A stretch of DNA of 64,000 nt, from contig OU015658.1 in NCBI GenBank assembly GCA_907165275.2, positions 508,501 to 572,500 on the forward strand. Direction: 5' to 3'. The position numbers were made by a program, and so were the translations under genes. Of this stretch, positions 44,867 to 55,714 are shown piece after piece. The notes beneath the pieces are model-generated. The model saw only the letters and a list, made by a program, of their open reading frames with translations, was not told the origin of the DNA and made no database searches. Position 1 is the stretch's first letter; each line of letters opens with the position of its first letter. Source of the stretch: Zygaena filipendulae. Its lineage: Eukaryota; Arthropoda; Insecta; Lepidoptera; Zygaenidae.

Positions 44867-44986
44867 TAATATATAAGGAGGATTTCAGCACAATCAGTTG
44901 AAGATATGCTTCAAAATTGAGTTGCAAATTTTCACCCGTATAAACATAGTACACACATTGCAAGTTGAATAAAAGCTTTTAAAATG

Positions 44987-45505
44987 ATATACACACCGGC
45001 AGAATTAGCGGAACATAAAAAGGCAGAGTATAGAAATAATTACGTATATATATTAAAACAAATAATAATTAGACGTGAAGTAATAAATTAATATACATCT
45101 TTTAACACTTTAAAAGTTTGTAATAAAATTATTAAATTTTATTTAAAATAATAATAAAAAAAACACTTTTTCTCTAATTTGTGGGAACACAAATAATGTT
45201 GCAAATTAAAGATTACTGTGATTTTAACACTAAATAAATGAACGATTAATAACGTGTGTTTCCCCTTCGTGATTTAACTTTTATTTGCAACATTGTCTGT
45301 GTTCTCACAAACTACAGATTTTTTTTATTTTTTTTAATTTTGATAATTTTTAATAAAATTTAACTAAAAACTTCTTAAAGTCGATGTTAAAAGATGTATA
45401 TTAGTTTATTACTTCATGCCTGATAATAATTTGTTTTAATATATATACGTAATTATTTCTATACTCTGCCTTTTTATGTTCCGCTAATTCTGCCGGTGTG
45501 TATAT
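44987..45505. mobile_element. 519-bp long foldback element
   Basis: ATATACACACCGGCAGAATT at the left is exactly inverted at the right. The first 75 or so bases of the arms are identical and the rest of each 240-base arm pairs with scattered differences. The centre lies near 45246. No open frame of interest. Confidence 0.9.
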
Positions 45506-45624
45506 TATATTAATTATTATCTAGTTTCAAAACCACTTAACAACATGCAACATGCAAAAACACATTGTTTTTATATAGGTAAGTTAGAAATGAAGTCATA
45601 TCAACAACTTCGTTTCCTCCATTA

Positions 45625-45847
45625 TGGTTGCACTACATTATCGCCGGTGATCGTCGATCGTGTGATCGGCGATAATGTGGACACCTCAACGCAACCACAG
45701 GCAATTCCCTTTTGCATGCCCAAAAACCGACAATTCACGGGTCGCAGGCGATCATAGATGATGTTCGGCGAGTACAGCCGAGTGTGCCCTCTACACTATC
45801 GTGCTCGCGCATAATCGTCTGTACTCGGCGATAATGTAGTGGAGTCA
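45625..45847. mobile_element. Harbinger-like MITE with TTA duplication
   Basis: CACTACATTATCGCCG and CGGCGATAATGTAGTG are inverted near the ends, with weaker pairing outward to TGG/TCA. TTA lies on both sides (45622-45624, 45848-45850). Internal GATCGTCGATCGTGTGATCG repeats. Confidence 0.75.
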
Positions 45848-45945
45848 TTACAATGTGGGTCTGTTTATTGTAGTAAAGGTCACCAACCTCGTATCAGGTC
45901 AAAATGATAAAATGTAAGGTTTTATTAGCATCGAACTACTGTACT

Positions 45946-46862
45946 ACTAGCTGTGCCCCGCGGATTCACACGCGTAAAACGTTTTTCGTAACAACTTTTT
46001 ACCCGACATCCGATGTAAATGTAATTAAACCTTTATGTCGCTCCCAGCTAAGTTTATTCTGCCTGTGAAAACCGCATAGCAATCCGTTCAGTAGATTTGG
46101 AGATTATCGTGAACTGACGGACAGAGAGACAGAATAGTACATTGTTATCCTAGGGGTGAAAGTAACTTATTTAGTCCCGAGACGGGGTTTGGCGCCCGAT
46201 CGTAGCGAGGGCACCAATAGATCGAGGGACTAAATAAGTCTTTCTCCCGAGGGTAACACTGTGCTTTTCATTACGAATGCAAGGAAAGTCAAAATAAAAA
46301 TAGGAATTAGCTAAAGAAAAAATGAGTGAAGATCGGATAGTCGCTTGACGCTTTCCCACCTATTTCTTTTTCTTTGGCCGGCTAGCTATTCAGCCAGTAT
46401 TTTTTATTTACATTGTGGCGACCTAAAAAAAATATTTTCTTTAATTATTAAGTATTAATTAAAGAAAATAAAAAAATATAAATAGGAATTAGCTTAAGAA
46501 AAAGTGAGTGAATTTTATTTTAATTAATACCTACTTAAACTTTACGTTATTTCAATTTTACATCGCGCTGGCTGTATAGAAAGTTGAAACATGGTTCAAT
46601 AGAAATGTGAAAATAGACCTAGTTTTTTTTTTAATAATTTGACAGTTGTCAGTTGAAAGCGATTCTCCCTAGGGCTGAAAAGGGTTACTTTCAACCCGCT
46701 TCTCAGGCAACTTCAGACCTACTTTCCGAGTATGAGTAATGAAAAATAATTTTAAAAACGTTTTTTGTGGTTGGTTGCTCTTCTTTTATCGCACTCTTTA
46801 AAATTTTGGTACATATACACTGTACAGAATGGCGGATTCTACTCTTTTATTATAGTATAGAT
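45946..46862 (-). mobile_element. Helitron-like element interrupted by another element
   Basis: The hairpin end is at 45946 (CTAGCTGTGCCCCGCGG on plus). The body resumes after the insertion with TTAAAAACGTTTTTTGTGG and ends at TAGTATAGAT. It matches 49982-50297 once 46137-46745 is removed. Confidence 0.8.
46137..46745 (+). mobile_element. Structured dispersed element, copy B, nested
   Basis: Same ends as 30461-30827 (GTACATTGTTATCC and AGTATGAGTAATGAAAA), flanked by ATA on both sides. The two Helitron-like copies without the insertion read through this point, so the boundaries are well fixed. It is about 240 bases longer than copy A in the middle. Confidence 0.85.
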
Positions 46863-46869
46863 GAATGCG

Positions 46870-47300
46870 AATTTATCTATGTTTATATCTATGATTGGTA
46901 GTTCTATATTTGAAACAGAGGTGATACAATTGAAATCTAGATCGTTTCTTTTTTTGTTGAGCTAGTAAACCAGTCTGAGATGATTATACATATTTAGTAA
47001 AATGCCGCCAGCCAGTGACTGTTTTTTAATAGCTTTTTTTTTAATTCATTAAAAAATTAAAAAAATCCTAAATATGTTTATACTTAGGATCAGTACAATC
47101 ACTTATAATCGTCAGCAAGCGGTTCTTATAATGAAGTTGATGAATTACTGTCAGTTCGGAACGCGCGCTCTACTGAGAAGAACTGACAAGAAACTCAGCA
47201 GCGTTGTCTTTTTTGTTAATTATTGTTACAATCAGGTAGCTTGGTACTACTTATAAAATAGTATTACAAAATATATGTATTATTTTTTTTATAGAGCAAT
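46870..47300 (-). mobile_element. Probable 3' UTR of the LINE at 47301
   Basis: The sequence downstream of the minus-strand LINE stop contains GAACTGACAAGAAACTCAG on plus and other words I associate with this retroelement tail. The exact end is not defined. Confidence 0.35.
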
Positions 47301-47528
47301 TCATTTCCAAACGTTTGCGTCATTTAAATAATCTAATACGTTATAATATGCTTTATCACATAACTTTTGTTTGATAAAGGTATTAAATTTATTAACTGAC
47401 CAGTTAACTACACCGTTTGGAAGCTTGTTATAAAAGTGTATACATTGCCCTTTAAAAGAGTTACAGATTTTATGGAGCCTAGTACCATTGTAGTTTTTTC
47501 TATTTCTCGTTTTGTTCCCAATCTGTTT
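47301..47528 (-). pseudogene. LINE reverse-transcriptase C-terminal fragment
   Basis: On minus, a frame ending TGA at 47303-47301 encodes RNRKNYNGTRLHKI, SFKGQCIHFYNKLP and KQKLCDKAYYNVLDYL, typical of the extreme C-terminus of lepidopteran non-LTR retrotransposon polyproteins. In-frame stops precede it, so only about 75 residues survive. The plus-strand ORF at 47074 is a shadow. Confidence 0.75.
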
Positions 47529-47539
47529 CTATCAATTAT

Positions 47540-49070
47540 TCTATGACCAATCTCATTTTGTCCTATTTTGTTTTTCGTAGTTTTCTTTTTTTAAGACAAA
47601 CCAATGTCACCCACGCGTCTCACCACTCAATAAGATTGCTCGAACAAAGAACATCCCACTAACGAGTTTCGCAACCACTTTAGATATTCTCCAACGACAC
47701 AATCCACGTATAACAACATCAGTAAATACATACTAATATGTATGCAAATACAAATTATATACACTCGTCACAGTGGATTGAGCTCGCATAATAGTGCCAA
47801 TTGCGGAGCCGACCCGAAGCTCACTGAGGCAGGCCACTGCCATATTTACTTATTCTTATTCATATACCTCACTGACATGTAATATAGGTTTCGTTTCGAT
47901 GGTCGTCAGCTGTCAACACTTGACAATAAGGCTAACCAACACTTTGTAACGAGGCGGCAATATCTCTTTCAATCTGATTCTTTTTATTTTTAAAATTGCT
48001 GAGTTTTTTTTTATCCAAATCATGTATTTTCTTTTTTTTTGTTCATCTATTAATTTCGATTCCAAACAACTCGTATCAAAATTATTACTCCTATCATTTT
48101 CTTTGTTATCTTAATAATAAACTATTTTTCCTGCCTGTCTTCCTGTTTGATTTACTCTTTAGCCAGAGGTTGTAGAATCCCTCCCCATCACTGTACCTGA
48201 CAACTTTATACACATACCAAAAAAAGTATGCCCGATATATTGATAAAATTAATTTATGTCTACCATTGACGCTGTGTAGTTTTCATCATAATTTTTTTTT
48301 AAACCATGTGTAAACGGTTAGCATTGACGAGGTATTTGCATTCATCCCGACACGCTTCCTTAGCTTGGTTTGAACCGTGACCACAACAGAGTCTCGACGT
48401 TACTGATTTCTCGTATACGAGCAGCCATCACAACCTTTTTTGTTTCTGTCTGGCATTATAAAAATTGCCGCGTAATTTTATGAAGCCGTTGGATACTTCT
48501 CGATGTCAATTTACGATTGACCTCTACACGAATGTGTGATGGTAAATAGCGTTGTTAGAGCGATGTCTCCATGACTGTGATCATCGGAATGGATGGCTTC
48601 TATACAATCACAATCACTATGTGCTTATCAACACAATGCTTTCAGCAAATAGTTATTATACAATATTACCGTGCAAATCTTCATTGTAGGTACGTACTAC
48701 GTTCAGTGTGGTTTGTTGACATAATTATGATAATTGCAAGTTCTGCGATTGGAGTTCTGAGTATTAGGAAAAGATTATTAGAATTAAAGAATACACGTTA
48801 CAGAAATACTTCCTCCTTAATCTCTGAATACTAAATTATACTAAGCAATAGTACCTTGATAAGAGTGATAAGACTGCATTCGTATTACACTTTACTTTTA
48901 AAAATCTTCAAATTCCTCAAAACCATCCATTATAATATTACTCTTTGACTCAATACCCAGCCTAGCAGCTACTTTCTATTTTAGTTTTAAAGAAAGGCTT
49001 GCTAAGAAAATCAACTTTCTATCTTTCGGGAACAGTCCTTTTTTTGAGAGGTTTTTGAAATTCCACCCCT
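47540..49070. other. No supported gene
   Basis: A frame at 48571-48834 has hydrophobic runs but no start context, splice partner or recognisable family. Confidence 0.4.
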
Positions 49071-49074
49071 AAAG

Positions 49075-49235
49075 TGTGAGACGCGGGTACCACTCAACCG
49101 ATCGTCATGAAATTTTGCATACACGTTGTCATAGGTACAGAAAACGACATAGTATTCCAGTATTCCCTGTTTATCCCAGTGTTCCCGCGGGAACTCCGAA
49201 ATTAATATGGATGAAACGGCGGAAAACATCTAGTG
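49075..49235 (+). mobile_element. Helitron-like element, left end missing
   Basis: CAACCGATCGTCATGAAATT, GTTCCCGCGGGAACTCCG and ATCTAG end. The hairpin is mutated. Confidence 0.65.
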
Positions 49236-49410
49236 AAGTATAAATGAATAATTTGTATTTTCTTACTGCTATCTAGTCAGTCACACAAGTCATACCACTG
49301 CTATTTACACGACGTCTATAAAACTTGCGGTCGATGCGCCACCGGCACCGGCTACACTAGGTACTCGCGCCGTGTATCTAGGGACACTATTTTACACATT
49401 TTCTGGTGAG

Positions 49411-49854
49411 TAGGGTTTTGCTATTTTACCTTTATACTCATGTCCGGATTTTTCGGTCCGGAAATTCCGATATCCAGATTGTATATACTATTGACAATCC
49501 ACCGCCACATGTTTTCGACCAACATACTCCATCTTGTTTTTACATACTAAGGTATAGACATCAAGAAGAGGTATTACTATTGAATACTAGTAAAAAAGGG
49601 GTAAAATTAGAGAGCTTCTATAGAAAATGTAACTTGGGAAAATGCTTAATCATTAAGCAGGTTGTTTTTCATTAGATAACCGGATTACTTTCTATCAAGT
49701 GGAGCTTAAAAATTGGTAAACAGATTTGAGTGTTAATAACATTCTATATTCTATCAAGTTGTTGAACTTCTTAGGGTGGAAACTTCCAAACATTTTGTGT
49801 GTGACGAAAATATCCGGATTTTCTTCCGGCACTGTCAGACAAGTGGCAACCCTA
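49411..49854. mobile_element. Possible second hAT-like MITE
   Basis: TAGGGTTTTGC at the left and GTGGCAACCCTA at the right resemble the ends of 23988-24354. Inside, ATATCCGGATTTTC and its inverse near the left end pair. No clear 8-base duplication. Confidence 0.45.
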
Positions 49855-49981
49855 GAGGTCTGCGCCAACGGCTTTTATCATCGCAGCGTACGTTGCCGTT
49901 AGATTTATTGCTTTATTTACAGACCCCGGCCGTAGGTACCTACCTACCTACAGTAAATCGAATTAATACCATTATTAAACA

Positions 49982-50297
49982 CTAGCTGCGCCCCGCGGTT
50001 TCACCCGCGCGAAAGGTTTTTATACAACAACTTTTTTTTTCGACATCCGATTTCAATAAAACAAAGCCTATATGTAGCTCCAGGCTAAGCTTAATCTACC
50101 TGTGAACACCGCATTACAATCTGTTCAGTAGATTCGGAGATTATCGCGAACAGACAGACAAACAGACAGAGAGAAAAGAATTTTAAAAACTTTTCTTTGT
50201 GCTTGGTTACTCTTCTTTTATCACCCCTCTCAATTTTAGGTAAAAATATTCAATGTCGATGGTATTCGCGGATTCTACTCTTTTATTATAGTATAGA
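49982..50297 (-). mobile_element. Helitron-like element, long subfamily, full length
   Basis: CTAGCTGCGCCCCGCGG with GCGGGTGAAACCGCGG pairing on minus; the other end reads ATCTATACTATAATAAAAGA on minus. Best intact copy of the subfamily also at 33512 and 45946. Confidence 0.82.
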
Positions 50298-50509
50298 TAG
50301 ATAATAATATATACCGAACTCCTTTGTTTGCACAATCTAGTAGCCATTTGTGTTGCCTTCAACGACGCAGGTAGTTAATTAACTGATAATTATAACAAAA
50401 CTAACGTTTACTTACAATAAACCAGTAGTAGTAGTAGATTACAATGGTTTGTTTTTTTAAACACGCTATGAAATACACAGATTCGTTGTTAGACATTTTA
50501 TGATGCGAT

Positions 50510-50615
50510 CCTAACTAATATTATAAATTTCAATGTGATTTTGTTTGTTACATTTTCACGCCCTAACTACTCAACCGGTCATCATGAAATTTTGCTTACA
50601 CGTTGTCTAGGGTCT
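50510..50615 (+). mobile_element. Helitron-like element, left half
   Basis: TCCTAACTAATATTATAAATT to CACGTTGTCTAGGG, then cut off near the adjoining SINE. Confidence 0.6.
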
Positions 50616-50629
50616 ACATTTCATCCAAA

Positions 50630-50900
50630 TAATAATAATCCACTTCACAACACACAGATCTACTTGATCCCACAGTAAGCTATTATTAGCTTGTGTCGTA
50701 GAAACCAAGCAAATGCGGTATATACTACAAAGAATTACATACATGTATATTATACTGTAGATATATACATATAAACACACCCAGACTGGAAAGTGGAACC
50801 CTGTGTTAATCACACAAAGTGCACCCCCGCCGGGAATCGAACCCGGAACCGCCTGATTAGCGGGCAGGGCAGGTGACCTACTACGCCAATCGGGTCGTCG
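50630..50900 (-). mobile_element. tRNA-derived SINE, full length
   Basis: On minus: CGACGACCCGATTGGCGTAG, GGTTCGATTCCCGGCGG, body, TTA tail. Same family as 16198. Confidence 0.85.
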
Positions 50901-51570
50901 AAATAAAATAAAAGTAAGTTCCCGAGGAACTAAATCTACAGCAACGGATACCAGCTACTAAGGAATGTAAAAACAAAGAAACAGATTAGTTTTTAATATA
51001 AACAGAGTAAATAATATGTAAACGAAGTCAAATCAATACGAAAGGTGCTGGCGATGTACAAGTCGATGACAAACAAGTCAATGTGAATAGTTATACTGAA
51101 CACAGATAAGTAAACTCTCAAGAGTGTAGAGTTTATCACTGCATCTCGTATGCGGCGTGCGTCGTCAAACAACACGTAATAGCAACACTGCGGTGCTGGC
51201 TGTTGCCATGCTATCGCTGGCGATAATTATCAAGAATGCTATTGTACACGTATCACTGAAGATTCCGATGTGGTGATTTTCCGCTGATCCCCACGTTTCC
51301 GTTCAAACAAGCGTCGTGGATCCACATGACTACGTCTTTTGGCGCGAAGGTAATTTAGACATAGACATAATATCCTTATTCGGCATCACAGAAAATAAAA
51401 AAAAATAATACCTATGTGACAAAATTTCACAAATTTCGCGCTGTTCCACGATTTCGAACGGCCAGTGTCCACTTCTATGTGCAACCAGCACCGGTAACCA
51501 CAGATTAAAGGAGTTTAAAGATGAAGAAAAACTCCCAATCACCAGATAACCTTTCTCTATTAAGCAAGTG
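50900..51570. other. No supported gene; possible decayed coding at 51280-51520
   Basis: GC content rises at 51240-51350 and 51420-51510, and minus-strand frames there have protein-like composition but are short and interrupted. No family is recognised. Confidence 0.3.
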
Positions 51571-51690
51571 GTGTTTGCCTGTAATTGGGTAAATACTCTA
51601 ACATGTTAAGTACCTGTTGTATAAAATTTTTACTTATTGTATAGTATTGTACCTGTTGGCAAACCTAATAAATAAAATAAAATAAAATAA
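51570..51690 (+). mobile_element. Retroelement 3' end with AAAATA tail
   Basis: TACCTGTTGGCAAACCTAAT followed by AAATAAAATAAAATAAAATA is a retroelement end I associate with Lepidoptera. The left limit is unclear. Confidence 0.6.
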
Positions 51691-51691
51691 A

Positions 51692-51943
51692 CCTTCCCGA
51701 TTTGGCTGAACGCGGAACTCGTATTGACAGCATCTTTGGGTCCGCGTCTGTAAAGCTAGGGTTTCCTATGAGAGCAGTGTCGTATTTAGCGGTGGATGTC
51801 GTCACTGAAACGTTGTGTATGCTAACCAACGGAGTAGGTTTCGTAAAGAACTTCGAGTCATCGAGTGTCACGGTAACGTCAAATATCCAGATTGAGTCCC
51901 CACACTGACAACATAATGCTGAGTCAAGATCCATTTTGAGCAT
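51692..51943 (-). pseudogene. Unidentified coding-like segment, possibly decayed
   Basis: The minus-strand frame encodes CGDSIWIFDVTVTLDD, VSIHNVSVTTSTAKYD and DADPKMLSIRVPRSAKSG, plausible protein with normal composition. It is cut by the AAAATA tail of a retroelement. The plus strand is also open over 207 bases. I do not recognise it; an old gene fragment, a transposon ORF or chance are all possible. Confidence 0.25.
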
Positions 51944-52279
51944 GGAGACATATCACACAAATGTCATATTTAAACTGTTATTGTTTCTTTAATTTTAGTA
52001 TAATACTGTTAACTATTTTCGTCGGTGTTGTTCTGTGTATTCATTTAACTGTGTGTCACTTTTTTATTTCAATAAAATCTTTCTGTCTTTCTTTCTTCTT
52101 TCTAAATAGCAGTGCGGTCAGTTGCATGACGGCCGTCATAGCGGTGATAAACAGTTGTTCGACGTTTTGACGAGCAAAGGTTTTGTCGCGTGTAGACAAG
52201 TAAGTACAGAGTAACTACGATTGAATACGGACGCGCACCAGTTTCTAAGAAACCATAGCTGTTCAGTTAAAAGTCGGCC

Positions 52280-52400
52280 GTAAAGGTAACGATCACCGCA
52301 CAACAAAACATGACTGACTGCTGCTACGCTAGGCGGCGCAGGTTCGATCCCCGTATCAGGGTAAACATTAGGTAATTAATTAACTGTTGACGTGTTCACT
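52280..52400 (+). mobile_element. tRNA-derived SINE, third family
   Basis: GGCGCAGGTTCGATCCCCG is a clear box B, preceded by a degraded box A region. A related copy in minus orientation lies at 61485-61565. Confidence 0.55.
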
Positions 52401-52410
52401 CTGATTCTGG

Positions 52411-52610
52411 ATATTAATAATAATAAATATTTATTTGTTTCTTTCTTACATCTAAATAGTACAAGGTTGAGGTCTCATTTTAAGTGGAGAAGTACCTACC
52501 TGTATCAGGAGACCTCGCCCTTACATAACAAATATTATATTAATCGAACCAAGAAACAAAAATAACTAAATAACAAAAATAACTAATAATTAAAAACTAA
52601 GATTGCTTGA
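52411..52610 (-). mobile_element. Possible retroelement end
   Basis: On minus the sequence runs through GGTCTCCTGATACAGG and ends AAGAAACAAATAAATATT, resembling a 3' end. Family not identified. Confidence 0.4.
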
Positions 52611-52614
52611 GTGT

Positions 52615-52665
52615 ATTTGTATGTGTGTGTGTATGTGTGTGTGAGCGTGCGTGTGTATGCGTGTA
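52615..52665. repeat. Interrupted GT microsatellite
   Basis: Mixed GT/GC/AT dinucleotides over about 45 bases. Confidence 0.8.
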
Positions 52666-52740
52666 ATATTGTATCAAGACTGAATTTGTAAAAGAAAAAG
52701 TACCTATGTGAGTATTATATCAGTTCTCTGATACACACAG

Positions 52741-53095
52741 TAAGCTCTGCTTAGTTCACACAAGCTCTGCTTAGTTCACACAAGCTCTGCTTAGTTCACA
52801 CAAGCTCTGCTTAGTTCACACAAGCTCTGCTTAGTTCACACAAGCTCTGCTTAGTTCACACAAGCTCTGCTTAGTTCACACAAGCTCTGCTTAGTTCACA
52901 CAAGCTCTGCTTAGTTCACACAAGCTCTGCTTAGTTCACACAAGCTCTGCTTAGTTCACACAAGCTCTGCTTAGTTCACACAAGCTCTGCTTAGTTCACA
53001 CAAGCTCTGCTTAGTTCACACAAGCTCTGCTTAGTTCACACAAGCTCTGCTTAGTTCACACAAGCTCTGCTTAGTTCACACAAGCTCTGCTTAGT
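52741..53095. repeat. Homogeneous 20-bp minisatellite, ~17.8 units
   Basis: The unit CAAGCTCTGCTTAGTTCACA is repeated without visible change, except the first base of the first unit. Each unit contains the near-palindrome AAGC-TCT-GCTT. Total 355 bases. Such perfect arrays are usually recent and length-variable. Confidence 0.98.
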
Positions 53096-53522
53096 TTGGA
53101 ACCAGGTGGCACTGTGTAATGTTATCCCAAGCGTTATTATTATTTTTCAATTTTTTCTGGCGGATAGGCTGATAAGTAAACGCATAGCCACATAAGCTGG
53201 GTGGGACTTTCATTTGCTACAACCCGTATACCTTAAACACCTTTGCCTCGCCCACGCTCGTAATCTTTCTGATACATACCTGTCTGTTCCTAATGCCCGT
53301 GAAGTTCGACTCAGTTACAGTTATCCGGAATCCGTTGCCGGACCGGAATTTTGTGATACTGGCCGCTTACTCGTATTTAGAGAAATTATTTTTTAATTTA
53401 TCTGACAGCAAAAGCCTAGTAGCAAAGAAGATAAACAGGGCGGCGAAAAAAATTGAGAGACGCCATTTCGGGGAAGGAATTCTCCTTGGGAATTTATCTC
53501 GCGAAAAGGTTATCATTATTTT

Positions 53523-53577
53523 AATAAATAAGTAAATACTCTGAAGCTTCAGACTTCAGAGTATTTACTTATTTATT
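53523..53577. other. Perfect 24-base inverted repeat
   Basis: AATAAATAAGTAAATACTCT followed by GAAG on the left is exactly inverted on the right, separated by a 7-base loop containing CTTCAGA. Confidence 0.9.
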
Positions 53578-53611
53578 CAGGCACCTGCTGCCAGTAATAT
53601 AGCTAAAAAAA

Positions 53612-53660
53612 AACCATAGCGTCGAATTGAGAACCTCCTCCTTTTTGGGAAGTCGGTTAA
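53612..53660 (-). repeat. Fragment of AACCGACTTC...GGAGG repeat
   Basis: GTCGAATTGAGAACCTCCTC and GGGAAGTCGGTTAAAAA; same terminus as 26352. Confidence 0.5.
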
Positions 53661-54309
53661 AAATATGCAATAAACGACTGCTTTGACGTCTGTTTACAAA
53701 CTTCGGGATTTTAAATGAGAAAGTAATAATGTTTAATATTAGAGGAAAACTGACAGGTTTTCGATAGTAAAATAGTTTCGGGAGAAAAACAAGTTTTTTT
53801 TTTACCTAATAATATTATGGTCAATCGCGATTACTTTCTGATGTTTTATTGCTAATCATACTATTTGTAAGTTTTAGTAGTGATAAGTAAGATAGTTCTT
53901 GTTTGTGAGTATACAATAAAGTTATTTCCTTTCATTTTCATGCAAGCTTGACTCGTTTTAACTGCTTCTTCTTTGCTAACGGCGAATACAGAAACTTCGC
54001 AAATGTCCCAAGAGACAGTGTAAAGTATTCGCATGGCGGTGAGGAAATAAACCACTCGAGAGCACACTTCAACAGCCAATGTACGATTTATAGGTACGAG
54101 TGCAAATACTCCGGTTACAGTACTAATAATAGTCAAGTCCAGTTTATCAGTTCAATGCTTCGATCCTCTTCAACTACAAGGTTGAGAAATCTCAATTCTA
54201 TTGTCTATTGAGCTATTATCATATCTAAGAACATTAAATGTTGTATTTAGCGGCTGAATAAAAGCGATGGGACCGCTCAGTTCAACTTCCTTACCTGTGG
54301 CAGTTCATA

Positions 54310-54650
54310 CTATACTCTATACTAATATGTAAAGAGATGAAGTGTGCAAGTTTAATGTATATGTTTGTACATAAGTATTAAGTGGAGATAGGCAATCAAC
54401 ACGATTTAAACCCGGTGCTTGGGTTTAAACCCGACAAAGCCGTAATTCCTTCACCATTAGAATGCTACGTTATCCCTGAATAAAATTCCGGTTTATAAAA
54501 GATAATGATCACTTCTTGGTCTATGAAGCTGAAACTTGACTGGTAAATATAAATCTACAGTCATAGGAGACGTCAGCCAAGAACGGATTTAACGAAGTTC
54601 CCGCGGTAACTCCCAAATCGACGCGGGTTAAACCGCAAACAGCATGTGTA
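54310..54650 (+). mobile_element. Helitron-like element, diverged and enlarged
   Basis: TATACTAATATGTAAAGAGA at the left, TTAGAATGCTACGTTATCCC inside, and CGACGCGGGTTAAACCGC at the right. Extra sequence lies between 54490 and 54595. Confidence 0.6.
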
Positions 54651-54662
54651 ATATAATTACAA

Positions 54663-54806
54663 ATGGCGGAGCACGTTGCGGCCGGTGCGGCTGCGGCGTG
54701 GTTTGTTTATTGTATTAGGAGATTAGGGCTTTGCCATCGTGTCACGTCACGTCTCGATGCCAGTGTCAAGGCCCCAGCCCACACGTGGAGCGACACAAAC
54801 GCATAA
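54663..54806 (+). CDS. Small ORF of 47 codons, doubtful
   Basis: It starts MAEHVAAGAAAAWFVYC with GC-rich codons and reads to TAA. The first third looks like a lepidopteran first exon, but there is no clear donor, promoter or partner exon. Listed because it follows a sharp GC rise; it may be noncoding. Confidence 0.15.
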   Translation: MAEHVAAGAAAAWFVYCIRRLGLCHRVTSRLDASVKAPAHTWSDTNA

Positions 54807-54852
54807 ACATACCTACATATAATAATAATAATAAAAGATTTCTTTATACAAT

Positions 54853-55045
54853 ACTAACTGCACCCCACGGTTTCATCCGCGGTAATTTCGGAGTTCCCGC
54901 GGTAATTCCGGGATAAAAAGTTTCCTATGTCCTTCTCTGTACCCCTGACAACGTGCATGCCGAATTTCATCCAAATCCGTTCAGCCGTTTTTGCATGATT
55001 GAGTAACAAACATCCACACTTTCACATTTATAATATTAAGTAGGA
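54853..55045 (-). mobile_element. Helitron-like element, full length
   Basis: CTAACTGCACCCCACGG on plus, CCCGCGGTAATTCCGGG, and left end TCCTACTTAATATTATAAATG on minus. The terminal CTAG is changed to TTAG. Confidence 0.8.
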
Positions 55046-55112
55046 TTATTTATTATTTTATAAATTGATATCGTTAAAAACCTTTAAGGATTTGCTTTAA
55101 TAAATGAATATA

Positions 55113-55199
55113 ACAATAATAAACCACTTCACAACCCACAGATCTACCCACTGATCTCACACTAAGCTAAGCTTGTGCCGTGGAAATCAAGCAAACGTA
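55113..55199 (-). mobile_element. tRNA-derived SINE, tail fragment
   Basis: AATAAACCACTTCACAACCC, GATCTCACACTAAGC and GTGGAAATCAAGC on plus. Body and head are missing. Confidence 0.65.
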
Positions 55200-55329
55200 C
55201 TTACACGACTGTTTTTAATGTCATCTTCAGAAGTTTATATTGTTTATTTTAATAATCATATGGAATTTGACAAATTTTTAGAGGACTATCAAATGCAGGC
55301 ACAGTACTACTACATTGGTGATTTAAAGC

Positions 55330-55450
55330 TTTACCTACCACCTCCGACTCCGACTACAATTCCGGTTCCGACTCCGACACAAAAATTTAATAACTACGAC
55401 AAAACTTTAAACATTCCGACTCCGATAGACTACTTCTGTAACATCCCTAC
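55330..55450 (-). repeat. CTCCGACTCCGAC-rich dispersed repeat
   Basis: Inverted relative of 24770-25055. The plus-strand frame through it (PTPTTIPVPTPTQ) follows from the simple sequence and is not taken as a gene. Confidence 0.5.
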
Positions 55451-55714
55451 CCCATTTTCTGTGCTCGACAATAAACAAAATGGCGGTTGTTTTTAAAAAT
55501 GCGAATCATACAATATCCCGACGACATAGACACAACTTTAGAACAACAAAATCAACGAGAATCGCTGAAAAAAGAAAGAGAGAAATAAATACCTTGTTTA
55601 CAACTTAAGACGACATAATAATATCATAACATTAACATCAAACCTAAACGCACAATTATCAGCACGCTACAAGTTACAACATAGTAAGTAATGCAATAAG
55701 AATCAGCACACCAG

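Larger units (their letters stand above)
53100..54300. other. No supported gene
   Basis: It contains the palindrome at 53523 and the repeat fragment at 53612. Frames at 53214-53535 and 53948-54211 have no recognisable features. Confidence 0.4.

Noticed and set aside
52741..53095. CRISPR array
   Set aside because: Units are contiguous 20-base repeats with no variable spacers, and the genome is eukaryotic.
55173..55496. 107-codon plus frame with PTPTTIPVPTPTQ
   Set aside because: The proline-threonine run comes from a CTCCGA simple repeat shared with another locus; the start is in a SINE fragment.
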